DNA of 64,000 bases, from contig JACQDX010000101.1 in the NCBI GenBank assembly GCA_016200895.1, positions 1 through 64,000 on the forward strand, given 5' to 3'. The position numbers were made by a program, and so were the translations under genes. Shown here in pieces: positions 55,012 to 63,959 of the stretch. Numbering within the stretch: the stretch's first letter is position 1; every line of letters starts with the position of its first letter. This DNA comes from Burkholderiales bacterium. GTDB taxonomy: Bacteria; Pseudomonadota; Gammaproteobacteria; Burkholderiales; Burkholderiaceae_D. The notes beneath the pieces are model-generated. The model saw only the letters and a list, made by a program, of their open reading frames with translations, searched no databases and was not told where the DNA came from.

Positions 55012-56949
55012 ATGACCATAGAAGCTGCTCTCAATACACTTGCCAGCTTACGCCTTGCTTCCGATCTCTCTTTCACCCGCGACGGTGATGCGGTGCTCGC
55101 CACCATACGAAATGCCAGCAGCGAGGCCGGAGTGCCAAACCCCAGCCGCATCTGGCGATTCGATGCGGCTGGTGCGCAGCAACTTACCGACGGCCCGCAC
55201 ACTGCCATACTTGTCAGGCCATCGCCATATGACAACAGGCTGGCATTTGCTTCGGATCGTGATTGTCCGGGTAAATTTGCTCTTTTCCTGCTGGACACTT
55301 CCGGTGAAGTAAAAGGCATAGGCCAGGTTCCCGGCACGATAGAGGATTTGCGCTGGTCTGCAGATGGCAGTTCTATCGTTGTGCTTGCTGCCGACCGTGG
55401 CTTGAACGGCGGTGCAACGCGAGCTGCCACCAGGATTTGGTGGGGCGATGCGCAAGAGCCTGAAATCACGACTGGCGATACTGTGCGCCGTCGGCTATTC
55501 CGGATCATGCTCGCTTGCGGCACGACCGAAGAAGTAGGGCCGTGCGAGCATAGTGTATGGGAATTTGACCTGGTGCCGGGGGGTGCAGTTGCCATCGCTT
55601 CGCATGACGCCAGTGAGCGTGGCTGGCATCATGCGCAGTTACTGCGTGTCGATTTTGACAGCCGTGCCGTGACAGTTTTGCATACCCCTGTCTGGCAGTT
55701 GCAGGGGCTTGCCGCAAGCCCGGACGGCAGCAAGCTCGCTTTCGTGGAAGCCTGGGCCAGTGATCGCGGCCTGGTGGCAGGTGAAATGAGCATACTTGAT
55801 CTCGTGACCGGGCAGCTGACAGAGCATGGTCGTGACCAGCAATTCAACCTGACTTCTATTCATTGGCTATGCAATACCAGGCTGTGGTTTGCCGGTTGGG
55901 AGCGCCTGGGCACAGTATATGGCGTGATGACAGTCGACGGCGAGATAGAATGGCAAGAGCGGGAAGATGCAACTCTTGGAGATGGCTATGCGGCGCGCAT
56001 TGTCGTATCGGCCAATGGCAAGATGATCGCTACCGTACGCGAAGCTACAGGCATGCCGCCGGAAATCTGCTGGAAGCGATTGTCTGAACATGAATGGACG
56101 CGCATCAGCGAGTTGAATCCACATGTCGTTTCTGCGCTCCCCGATTATCCTGATGTGCATCATATTGCGTGGCGCGGCAAGGATGGCCTGGCGCTTGAGG
56201 GGCTGGTTTTATTGCCGCGCAATCGTGCATATCAACTATCGGTGCCGCTACCGATGATAGTCGATATCCACGGCGGCCCTAGCTATGCAAACAAATACAG
56301 TTTCAATCCCGGCGGTGCCTTGCCCTATGTGCTGGCGGGCTTTGCTGTTTTCCTGCCTAATTATCGTGGTAATACAGGCTGGGGGCAGGAGTTCGCCCGC
56401 ATGAATCTGGGCGACCCGGCAGGTGCTGAATTTGATGATATTCAAGCCGGTATCGATCATTGCATCGCACTCGGGTTTGCCGATGCAGACCGTCTGGGCG
56501 TCACTGGTAGCAGTTACGGTGGCTATCTTACAAATTGGGCAGTGGCGACCACCAGGCGTTTCAAAGCCGCGGTACCGGTATCGTCCATTTCCAGCCATGT
56601 GAGTTGCCATTATTCTTGTGAACATGATTTCCACAACTTCATCAATGGCGGGCCGTTGACCGAAAAAGCCAATATGCTTGTCGCCCTTGAGCGCTCTCCG
56701 CTGATGCAGATACGCGATTCTATTACCCCTACATTATTGATACATGGTAGCGATGACCGTTGCACACCGGTGAGCGAAGCCCGGCAATTTTACGCAGCCT
56801 TGCGCGAACGTGGCGTCACTGCAGAGCTGGCGATTTATCCACGTGAAGGTCATGGCAGCTTCCGTGAACGTGCTCATCGCATTGATAGCTGGTTGCGTCG
56901 CATTGCCTGGTTTGAAAAATATTTGAAATTGGATGAGGTAGCTGCATGA
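55012..56949 (+). CDS. S9-family prolyl oligopeptidase
   Basis: This 645-residue serine peptidase has no signal peptide, so it is probably cytosolic. The N-terminal half is a beta-propeller (LRWSADGSSIVVLAADR, LAASPDGSKLAFVEAW). The C-terminal alpha/beta hydrolase has the catalytic Ser in GSSYGG (S501), Asp in HGSDDRCTP (D582) and His in REGHGSF (H614). It cleaves short peptides. I chose ATG 55012, preceded by AGGGAA, over the longer frame at 54946. Its stop overlaps the next gene by four bases. With the TonB-dependent receptor it suggests uptake and breakdown of particular peptides. Confidence 0.9.
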   Translation: MTIEAALNTLASLRLASDLSFTRDGDAVLATIRNASSEAGVPNPSRIWRFDAAGAQQLTDGPHTAILVRPSPYDNRLAFASDRDCPGKFALFLLDTSGEVKGIGQVPGTIEDLRWSADGSSIVVLAADRGLNGGATRAATRIWWGDAQEPEITTGDTVRRRLFRIMLACGTTEEVGPCEHSVWEFDLVPGGAVAIASHDASERGWHHAQLLRVDFDSRAVTVLHTPVWQLQGLAASPDGSKLAFVEAWASDRGLVAGEMSILDLVTGQLTEHGRDQQFNLTSIHWLCNTRLWFAGWERLGTVYGVMTVDGEIEWQEREDATLGDGYAARIVVSANGKMIATVREATGMPPEICWKRLSEHEWTRISELNPHVVSALPDYPDVHHIAWRGKDGLALEGLVLLPRNRAYQLSVPLPMIVDIHGGPSYANKYSFNPGGALPYVLAGFAVFLPNYRGNTGWGQEFARMNLGDPAGAEFDDIQAGIDHCIALGFADADRLGVTGSSYGGYLTNWAVATTRRFKAAVPVSSISSHVSCHYSCEHDFHNFINGGPLTEKANMLVALERSPLMQIRDSITPTLLIHGSDDRCTPVSEARQFYAALRERGVTAELAIYPREGHGSFRERAHRIDSWLRRIAWFEKYLKLDEVAA

Positions 56950-59093
56950 GCAGGAATTTTCAGATGCTGAAGCAGGTGCAGGCGGCGCGCTTGCTTGCGG
57001 TGTGTGTGTTATCGCTATTCTTGACGCCGCTGGCATTTGCGCAATCGAAGTTAAATGTGAAGCTTGAGGAGGCTGTATTCCAGGGGCTTACTGGTATCAA
57101 GCTACGCAGCAGTATTCCATTGAGCGGTATCACCGCTGCTGACATCCTGGTCAGGCGCGCTGATGGTTTGATCGTTGCTCCCAATGATATTCTTGATGTC
57201 AAAATTGAGGGCGACGAGTTAGCTATCGCTCTTAGTGCTACGGTTTTTGCACGCATCAGCGCCAAAGGCACGACCATCGCAACCCGCTCATTTGGCAAGG
57301 TCGGGGCAACCCGGCCTGTACCTGTATTGAAGACAGGTGAGTCAACTGAGAACGGCTATCTCATCGGCACCAGCGGCTGGACTGATGAAGGCTGGAATAC
57401 CATCGTCACTGATCCATCTTATGTTGATACATTGACCGGGCAACGCGGTCTATATCGCTTCAGCGATACCAGGCCGGATCGCGATATAAGTGGACACCGT
57501 ATCGAAAAAAATGCTGCAGTCACAAGCACACCAACCCTGCGCACGAAAACCATGCTGGTCCTGTTTGTGGAATTCCCCGACCGCAAAGCGGCTGATGCAG
57601 AAGCACAATACAAACAATTCAGCCAGTTTGGCCCCTACCTGAATTATTTGCAGCCAGCAGCTAACTGGTTCAACACTTCGTCTTATGGTCAGTTGCAACT
57701 TAAACTGGTCTCGCCTCAGCATAACCGCAAGCTGGACTGGCTGATGCTTAGGAAGAATGCAAAGGACTATAAATGGGGCGGCAACACGGAAGACACCGGT
57801 GATATGTTTCAATACAGCCACGATGTTGCGCAACTCGCCTATGAGCGTTACGGTATCCGTGTTGATGCCTACGATCTGCTTCTGGTCATACCCGCGCAAG
57901 GCAAGTCCGGTTTGCCAAATGGCCCGGCCACGATCAACGATCAGTATATGGGGCAGGCACAGGTGCCTTCGCGCGTGGTACTGGTCGAGCGTGATGGCAA
58001 GGCTCACACTTTGGGCACCTTCGTCACCGCCGGGAATGACCTGTTCATTTGGGGCTATCGCTGGCTGATCCACGAAACTGGCCATACTTTCGGCCTGCCT
58101 GATTTATATATGTACAAGCCTGAGATCAATGGCGAAGAAGTTGATCGCTTCTTCTACGTCGGGGGATGGGACATGATGGGCAATATAGGAGGGCAATCCC
58201 CTGATTTTCTTGCTTGGCATAAGTGGAAAATGCACTGGATACGCGACGATCAGGTGGATGTCGTCAGCCAGGCTAGCGAGGTGCCCAGCCACCATGTCAT
58301 CAGCCCGGTTGAAACGCCGGGTGGCAGCAAGATGGTCGTGATACGCACAGGCTTGGCGACAGCTTACGTCGCTGAATTCCGCACCAGGCTGGGTGTGAAT
58401 AGTGAGAACCCGCAGGCGAAGCAGGCAGGCGTATTACTGTACAAGCTAGATAGCACACTGCCGGAAAGTGGCGAAAAGCCTGTGTTGCAGGTTATATCGA
58501 GGCAGTATTACCATAGCCCCGAAGTGGGTGGCGAACGCAATTTGACTGGCGTATGGCGTCCAATCAACAAGAGTCTGGATGGTTATGAACAAGGTGCAAC
58601 CTGGCAAGCTGGCGATGTTTTTTCTGATCCTGCAACGGGAGTAACAATCCGTATAGACAGTATTGCGAATAGTACTGACAGCTCGAAAGCAGATGGCCGT
58701 ATTTACACGGAAGAAGACACTGCATCATTAACTGTCATCAAGCGCGGCAATGCACAACTAAGCCGGAAGATGACATTGGCAAATGCGAGCCTGCGCAAGC
58801 TTAACCAGTTGCATTTTACCGTTGAGGTGGAACAAGAGGCAGGTGAGCTTAACTGGTTTGTTCTTCAACGTTCACGCCTGAGTAAAGAGCATGTCTTGCT
58901 CAGGCAAGCCAACGGAAAAATCATCCCGGACTATCAGATAAAGTCATTCAAGTTCACAGGCCAGGAAGTGGAGATCGAATTCAAACCCGGGACTTTTGTC
59001 AATGCGCAGATGGCACGTGGATTGCAAGTGGCGACGAGACCTTATTTCAATATCGGTGCCGCTATCGGCATACCTGTGCGCCTGGAACTTTAG
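56946..59093 (+). CDS. Secreted M6-like zinc metalloprotease
   Basis: This is a 715-residue protein with a signal peptide (LLAVCVLSLFLTPLAFAQ). The zinc motif HETGHTFGLPD (H376, E377, H380) and GGWDMMGN downstream are characteristic of M6/immune-inhibitor-A-like and related met-turn metalloproteases. The MLVLFVEFPDR strand is the usual domain start. Likely an exported endoprotease that produces peptides for the receptor. Translation is coupled to the S9 peptidase by an ATGA overlap. It converges with the map gene, leaving only 18 bases between stops. Confidence 0.87.
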   Translation: MSRNFQMLKQVQAARLLAVCVLSLFLTPLAFAQSKLNVKLEEAVFQGLTGIKLRSSIPLSGITAADILVRRADGLIVAPNDILDVKIEGDELAIALSATVFARISAKGTTIATRSFGKVGATRPVPVLKTGESTENGYLIGTSGWTDEGWNTIVTDPSYVDTLTGQRGLYRFSDTRPDRDISGHRIEKNAAVTSTPTLRTKTMLVLFVEFPDRKAADAEAQYKQFSQFGPYLNYLQPAANWFNTSSYGQLQLKLVSPQHNRKLDWLMLRKNAKDYKWGGNTEDTGDMFQYSHDVAQLAYERYGIRVDAYDLLLVIPAQGKSGLPNGPATINDQYMGQAQVPSRVVLVERDGKAHTLGTFVTAGNDLFIWGYRWLIHETGHTFGLPDLYMYKPEINGEEVDRFFYVGGWDMMGNIGGQSPDFLAWHKWKMHWIRDDQVDVVSQASEVPSHHVISPVETPGGSKMVVIRTGLATAYVAEFRTRLGVNSENPQAKQAGVLLYKLDSTLPESGEKPVLQVISRQYYHSPEVGGERNLTGVWRPINKSLDGYEQGATWQAGDVFSDPATGVTIRIDSIANSTDSSKADGRIYTEEDTASLTVIKRGNAQLSRKMTLANASLRKLNQLHFTVEVEQEAGELNWFVLQRSRLSKEHVLLRQANGKIIPDYQIKSFKFTGQEVEIEFKPGTFVNAQMARGLQVATRPYFNIGAAIGIPVRLEL

Positions 59094-59111
59094 TAGAGTC
59101 AGTGTCTGGAT

Positions 59112-59879
59112 TCAGTTCAAGGCTTTTTCACCTGCGCGCAGTGTCAAGACCTGTACGCCGTTTTTTGTCACGACCACGGTATGCTCGAACTGGGCAGATA
59201 ATTTTCCGTCTATGGTAACCACTGTCCAGCCATCATCTTCGGTCTCGACATCATGACGGCCCTGGTTGATCATGGGTTCTATGGTGAACACCATGCCTTC
59301 TTTTAATATCATGCCTGTGCGTGGTCGTCCCCAGTGCAGTACCTGGGGCGGTTCATGCATTTCGCGGCCTATGCCATGTCCGCAATATTCTCTCACGACC
59401 GAATAACCATTTTTTTTGGCATGGCTCTCAATGGCATGGCCTATATCACCGAGCCTGGCACCAGGTCGCACGGCCTTGATACCTTTCCACAGGGCTTCAT
59501 AAGTCACTTGCACCAGCCGTTTGGCAGATGCTGTCACTTCGCCGACGAGATAGGTTTTGCTGGAGTCGGCGATAAAACCATTCTTTTCCAGGGTGATATC
59601 GAAATTGACGATATCACCATCCTGTAAGATTTCTGTTGCAGATGGCACGCCATGGCACACCACGCTATTGCGCGATGAGTTCAATGCATAGGCATAGCCG
59701 TACTGGCCCTTGCTCGCTGGGCGAGCCTTGAGTTCATTGACGATGAAGCTGTCGACCAGGTCATTCACTTGCATGGTGGACATGCCGATCAGGTTCAATT
59801 GATCCAGGTGGCCAAATACAGTCGCCAGCAACTTTCCTGATTCAGCCATCAGGGCGATTTCTTCTGGTCGCTTGGTCAT
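59112..59879 (-). CDS. map: Type I methionine aminopeptidase
   Basis: This 255-residue enzyme removes the initiator Met from nascent proteins. Metal ligands are visible in NFDITLEKNGFIADSSKTY (two Asp), GHGIGREMHEPPQV (His), FTIEPMI (Glu) and QFEHTVVV (Glu). Its start overlaps the stop of the ParD-like gene by four bases, so both are translated together. It is not next to rpsB as the housekeeping map usually is, so it may be a second copy. Confidence 0.93.
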   Translation of the reverse strand: MTKRPEEIALMAESGKLLATVFGHLDQLNLIGMSTMQVNDLVDSFIVNELKARPASKGQYGYAYALNSSRNSVVCHGVPSATEILQDGDIVNFDITLEKNGFIADSSKTYLVGEVTASAKRLVQVTYEALWKGIKAVRPGARLGDIGHAIESHAKKNGYSVVREYCGHGIGREMHEPPQVLHWGRPRTGMILKEGMVFTIEPMINQGRHDVETEDDGWTVVTIDGKLSAQFEHTVVVTKNGVQVLTLRAGEKALN

Positions 59880-60088
59880 GTTAAGGCTCCCCTGAATGCC
59901 AGCGGTTCTACACCTGCGGCCCGGAGTTCATGTACCACAATCTCATTGAAAGACATGGTCGGATTCATTTCGCACAACATGCCTATCTTGATCCAGAAGG
60001 CAGCTTGCGCGTTGATGGAGCGGCAGGCCACCGAACTGGCTTTGCGCAACTGGTCGTGCAGCTCATCATCGATGTTGACTATGCCCAT
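59876..60088 (-). CDS. ParD-like small DNA-binding protein
   Basis: This is a 70-residue protein of the ParD-like (ribbon-helix-helix antitoxin-like) family: MGIVNIDDELHDQLRKASSVACRSINAQAAFWIKIGMLCEMNP. It resembles type II antitoxins, but no ParE toxin is next to it; its partner in the operon is methionine aminopeptidase. AAGGATG precedes the ATG. It probably represses its own operon through the palindrome at 60100-60116. Confidence 0.82.
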   Translation of the reverse strand: MGIVNIDDELHDQLRKASSVACRSINAQAAFWIKIGMLCEMNPTMSFNEIVVHELRAAGVEPLAFRGALT

Positions 60089-60099
60089 ATGACATCCTT

Positions 60100-60124
60100 A
60101 TATACGAAACGTATATGGATTATA
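60100..60124 (-). promoter_or_regulatory. Promoter and palindromic operator of the parD-like/map operon
   Basis: ATATACG-AAA-CGTATAT at 60100-60116 is a perfect 7-bp inverted repeat with a 3-base centre, 11 bases upstream of the start codon. Reading leftward, a consensus -10 TATAAT lies at 60119-60124 just before it, with a weak TTGCGC -35 eighteen bases further upstream. A repressor bound there would block transcription initiation. Confidence 0.65.
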
Positions 60125-60974
60125 TAGTCGCGTGATGTGCTTGCGCAAGAGACTTTGCTGGAGTCGGGTTGTGCTGCCTTTGTAAAGTCACAGCGTTTGG
60201 GAAGGCTGCTCCTTCTGCAGTGTTGTCGAATACGCACCAAATATGCTTTCCCTGTGTCAATAAAGTAGCAATACGCAGCGACAAGTTTTCCAGATAGACT
60301 TTATCGTAACTGGACCTGTACATGTCTGGACTGCCATGAAGTCGCAAATAGACAATGGATGCGGTGGTGGGGAAGTTATCCTGTAACGCGTCATATCCTG
60401 CAATACCTGGATCTGCTGCGACAAGGCAAATTTCTTGTTCAGTTAGCAAATCGAATGCAGCAGGTTCAAACCAGCTTGCATGACGCGGTTCTAATGCAAG
60501 TGGTGTTTTACTGAGCTGCTTTATTTAACAAAGAAATTTGTGCGTAATCCCATGGTCGAATGGCAAGCTGGGAGGAAGCTGTATCAACAGACATCCTAAT
60601 TTTTCTTCCAGCCTGGAAGTTTCGAGAATAAATTTTTGTAATTCATAGTCACAGTTCTTTAAGCGCAGAACATGAGTAATCGCCTTTGGCACTTTGACTG
60701 AAAAACGAAATTCTGCAGGGACGCTATTTCGCCATCGTGCATAGGTCGATGGCAGATGTGAGCGATAAAATGAAGAATCGATTTCAACGCCCGTCAGGAA
60801 TTGTGCATACCGCGCTAAATGCGTCAGTGCAGATTCCGAATCTTTTGAGAAATTTATTTCGTCCTGCACCTGAGCTAAAGATGGAAATTGCGCCAATAAT
60901 TCTTCATTTATCAGACTTGGTACATTCCAGCCTGCACAAGCGCAAATGAGGGACGGCGTAAGCGGTTGGCTCAT
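60120..60974 (-). pseudogene. DUF72-family protein interrupted by one stop codon
   Basis: Two collinear stretches in the same frame form one DUF72 protein: CACAGWNVPSL, FLTGVEIDSSFYRSHLPSTYARW, RFSVKVPKAITH, LGCLLIQLPPSLPF, then PLALEPRHASWFEPAAFDLL, VYLRLHGSPDMYRSSY and a terminal CVFDNTAEGAAFPNA. A TAA at 60525-60527 separates them. DUF72 proteins have a TIM-barrel fold with unknown function. Only this single nonsense codon breaks the gene, so the loss looks recent or could be a sequencing error. Confidence 0.8.
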
Positions 60975-61153
60975 ATAGGCGCATAAATGAATAAATAATT
61001 AAAATAGTAGGATGAAAATGCTGTTTGCTGAATCAGCGATGTCTGAACAATATGCAAGAAAACATGCCATCTCAGTTTTCAATATTTTTGCAGAGGCTGA
61101 AGTAAGCGATGCCAGGACTTGATTCTGTAATGATCCGATTTTGATTGAGTCAC

Positions 61154-61699
61154 TCAGACCAGGGACTGACAAATAGAAAACAGATTGCCGCTGATGTGCA
61201 AGATGATAGGCGGCCAGATTGATCGCGTTTTATAGCGCGTTATACCCAAAAATATACCGTCAATGATGAGTATGATTTGCGTTGAACTATCATATTGAAG
61301 GTGCAGTGGTGCCCATATAAGTGAAGGCAGGATAACTGCGGCGGCAGCTCCGAATTTCTTGTTAATCCAGCTAAAGAAAATGCCCCGCCATGCCATTTCT
61401 TCAGAGATGGGGCCGACCACCCCAATTGCCAGTATGCGTATCAGCACGACAGACAACGGCAATGCGGGCCAATGCCTGGCCTGGGCGAGATTGAATACAG
61501 TACTTATCACTTCTTCCAGAACGATCAGTAATATCCACAGGACAAAAAATACGGCAGCAGTAGAAATGTTGAAACCACGAAAGCCAAAATCTTCACGTAG
61601 TGAAAATTGACGGTAATGGGCAATCAGCAGCATAACCAGGATGCCTGCAGCAGGAATGGCCAGTTTTGTCAGAGCCGATATCCAGGTTTGATCAATCAC
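61154..61699 (-). CDS. CPBP-family intramembrane metalloprotease
   Basis: This 181-residue membrane protein has about five hydrophobic helices. The CAAX-protease/bacteriocin-processing motifs are visible: EEMAWRG (EExxxR), SLIWAPLHL (FxxxH-like) and ILHISGN (HxxxN). It probably cleaves membrane-associated substrates. It is the last gene of the leftward globin-kinase-regulator unit, 43 bases after the response regulator. The substrate is unknown. Confidence 0.8.
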   Translation of the reverse strand: MIDQTWISALTKLAIPAAGILVMLLIAHYRQFSLREDFGFRGFNISTAAVFFVLWILLIVLEEVISTVFNLAQARHWPALPLSVVLIRILAIGVVGPISEEMAWRGIFFSWINKKFGAAAAVILPSLIWAPLHLQYDSSTQIILIIDGIFLGITRYKTRSIWPPIILHISGNLFSICQSLV

Positions 61700-61742
61700 G
61701 GGAAATGCCTTGAAAAGTGAGGAGTCATAGATTTAAGTTTAG

Positions 61743-62348
61743 CTATAACCAGCCAGCATCACTGGCAATCCTGTAGGCTTCACCACGATTCCTGACATGC
61801 AGTTTTCCGATGGCATCCGACAGGTAATTGCGCACGGTGCCTTCGGATAAATGGATTTGTCTGGCAATGTCGGCATTGCCAGCGCCTGAGCCTGCCAGGC
61901 GCAATACCTGGCGTTCGCGTTCTGATAAAGGATCGTGTGGACCGTTCCAGCCCTCCATAGCCAGTTCTGGTGCAATCACACGTCCACCTGCTTGCACAGT
62001 GCGGATTGCTGCTGCCAGGCTGTCTGAGGGCGTATCTTTCAGGATATAGCCGCGCACGCCGCTGGCAGTGGCGCGGCGCAAGTAGCCAGCGCGGGCGAAG
62101 GTTGTCAGCATGATGACTTTGCAAGGTAATTTTTGCTCTGCAACGCGGGCAGCCAGTTCAAGTCCTGTCATGATTGGCATTTCTATGTCGGTCAACAAGA
62201 TGTCAGGACAATCTTTCTGGCAGACTTCCAGCGCCTGCTGGCCATTCTTTGCCAGCGAGATGACTTGCATGTCAGGCTCAAAACGTAGCAGGGCAGCAAG
62301 GGCGCCTGATACAAGCGCATGATCTTCTGCGATCACAATGCGTATCAT
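61743..62348 (-). CDS. NarL/DesR-type response regulator
   Basis: This is a 201-residue protein. The receiver covers about 1-120 (IAEDHALVSGALAALL, phospho-acceptor Asp in LLTDIEMP, Lys in YILKDTPSD). The LuxR-type helix-turn-helix covers about 135-195 (LSERERQVLRLAGSGAGNADIARQIHLSEGTVRNYLSDAIGKL). The sequence resembles DesR-like regulators. It overlaps the kinase gene by four bases and is certainly its partner. Targets may include its own operon with globin. Confidence 0.92.
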   Translation of the reverse strand: MIRIVIAEDHALVSGALAALLRFEPDMQVISLAKNGQQALEVCQKDCPDILLTDIEMPIMTGLELAARVAEQKLPCKVIMLTTFARAGYLRRATASGVRGYILKDTPSDSLAAAIRTVQAGGRVIAPELAMEGWNGPHDPLSERERQVLRLAGSGAGNADIARQIHLSEGTVRNYLSDAIGKLHVRNRGEAYRIASDAGWL

Positions 62349-63502
62349 GTCGTACCTTTAATTGGAAGCAGAATCTCTATGCCCAGGCCATTTTTATGAT
62401 GGATGTTGATTGTGCCTTGCAGGGCATGAACGCGTTCTGTCATGCCATTCAAGCCACTGCCTTTCCTGATGCTGCTATCTGCTTGTTTGATAAGTCCATT
62501 GTCAGCAACAGTGAGTCTGATATGCCGGGAATCAGAGGAGAGAGTAATTTTGCATTGGCTGGCTTTGGCGTGCCGGATAATATTGGTAACGGCTTCTCTT
62601 AAAGAAAGCGCGATGACATGTTCTAGTGGCGGTGGAATGTGGCATTGTTCTATCAGTGTAATCATGTTGATTTCTGCTGCGCGCAAGGCTTTTTTTGCAA
62701 TACTTAATTCCGCGTTTAAATTGCTTGCGCGGCAGTTTCTTACGGTGGCGCGCACTTCTCTCAACGTGTTACGCGCACTGTGCTCTATGTCGATTAATTC
62801 ATGGGCACAAGCGCTCAAATCAGTGTTGATCAGTTTGCGCGCCAGATCAGCCTTCAAGACGATGACTGATAGCGCATGACCAAGCACATCGTGGATATCG
62901 CGTGAAATTCTTTCGCGTTCAGCGAGAAGGGCGCTGTTGGCTATCTCTTCATGCTTCATGAATAATTTATCATCCATGCGGTTATGCTTTTCCAACAGTA
63001 TGCTGACCAGGCCAACCGGCATGCAAAACAGCAGTGTTGGTATGAGAAAATCAGCGGGCAACTGCCAGGCAGCATTGGCCATCAATAGCATTGCGCAAAC
63101 TATATACAAGACTGCATAGGCAGAGCGGGGATTTTCTAAGCGCGAGCACATGCCAGCACCGACTATGACAAATGCAGCGGCACCTGCATTGCAAGGTGCC
63201 CACAATATACCCGTGATAGCGGCAGCGACAATGCAGCTCATCAGACGGCGGTCATCACCCCTCAAGCTGTACTCAAACATTAATATGAAGCCGGTTAGTG
63301 TCGCCAGCACCATCAGTAACTCGCCAGTGTGTGGAATGGTTTTTGTATATTTCAGCAAAAACCACGCTAGCAAAATCAACCAAAAAAAAGACACGGTGTT
63401 ATCCCTGACATTATCCCTGGCATTTTCATCATCTCTTTCATGGCTTGATGCTGTCATTGAAGCAGGGGTAAAATCACCAGTCTTTTCAGATGCAAAGTTC
63501 AC
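62345..63502 (-). CDS. DesK-like sensor histidine kinase
   Basis: This is a 385-residue kinase. An N-terminal hydrophilic leader is followed by about five transmembrane helices (residues about 38-175) and a HisKA_3 dimerisation domain with ERERISRDIHDVLGHALS. The ATPase domain follows (LREAVTNIIRHAKASQC, VADNGLIK, GSGLNGMTERV). DesK in Bacillus senses membrane state; the signal here is unknown. It lies 37 bases after the globin gene and overlaps the regulator gene, forming an operon. Confidence 0.9.
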   Translation of the reverse strand: MNFASEKTGDFTPASMTASSHERDDENARDNVRDNTVSFFWLILLAWFLLKYTKTIPHTGELLMVLATLTGFILMFEYSLRGDDRRLMSCIVAAAITGILWAPCNAGAAAFVIVGAGMCSRLENPRSAYAVLYIVCAMLLMANAAWQLPADFLIPTLLFCMPVGLVSILLEKHNRMDDKLFMKHEEIANSALLAERERISRDIHDVLGHALSVIVLKADLARKLINTDLSACAHELIDIEHSARNTLREVRATVRNCRASNLNAELSIAKKALRAAEINMITLIEQCHIPPPLEHVIALSLREAVTNIIRHAKASQCKITLSSDSRHIRLTVADNGLIKQADSSIRKGSGLNGMTERVHALQGTINIHHKNGLGIEILLPIKGTT

Positions 63503-63539
63503 TTTGACATTCCTCTTAAAGAGCGTGCAAAATTATTCT

Positions 63540-63959
63540 TCAAGCGGCGACAGTGGAACTCGATGCCGTAATCATCACATTCGCCATCACACCATACACT
63601 GTCGCCCAGGCATCTTTGGTTTCGTTGGTGAAGCGATCGCCCAGACCTTGCCCCAGTGTTTTTAACAAGGCAGCACCAACTGTCTGATAGTGGGATTCCT
63701 TGACTCCGTAACCATCGTGACGCACGGCCAGGCCTTGCAGTACCGGCACCAGATTATCCAGGTCATTGAGTTTGCTAACAGCGGCACCTATCATCTGCAT
63801 GAGCTTTTTACCCTGCTCTGTCATATCGCCTCTGAACATCGGTTTTAGTGATGGATCTGCTGCAAACAAATTCTGATAAAACAGGGCAGCTGCCTGCGGG
63901 GCGATAGTGGCGACTTGCTTCCAAGAGTCTTGTACGAGTGTGACAGTGTGTTGATTCAT
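63540..63959 (-). CDS. Single-domain globin (bacterial haemoglobin-like)
   Basis: This 139-residue globin is of the flavohaemoglobin/Vitreoscilla type without a reductase domain. Typical features are VTLVQDSWKQVATIAPQAAALFYQNLFAADPSLKPMF and the heme-binding region LQGLAVRHDGYGVKESHYQTVGAALL, with the proximal His in RH. It may bind O2 or detoxify NO with a separate reductase. The GGAGATTTAAA site precedes ATG 63959. It is the first gene of a leftward unit with the DesK/DesR-like pair and the CPBP protease. Confidence 0.88.
   Translation of the reverse strand: MNQHTVTLVQDSWKQVATIAPQAAALFYQNLFAADPSLKPMFRGDMTEQGKKLMQMIGAAVSKLNDLDNLVPVLQGLAVRHDGYGVKESHYQTVGAALLKTLGQGLGDRFTNETKDAWATVYGVMANVMITASSSTVAA

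Noticed and set aside
59876..60088. A classical ParDE toxin-antitoxin pair
   Set aside because: No ParE-like or other toxin frame lies beside the ParD-like gene; the partner is clearly methionine aminopeptidase.
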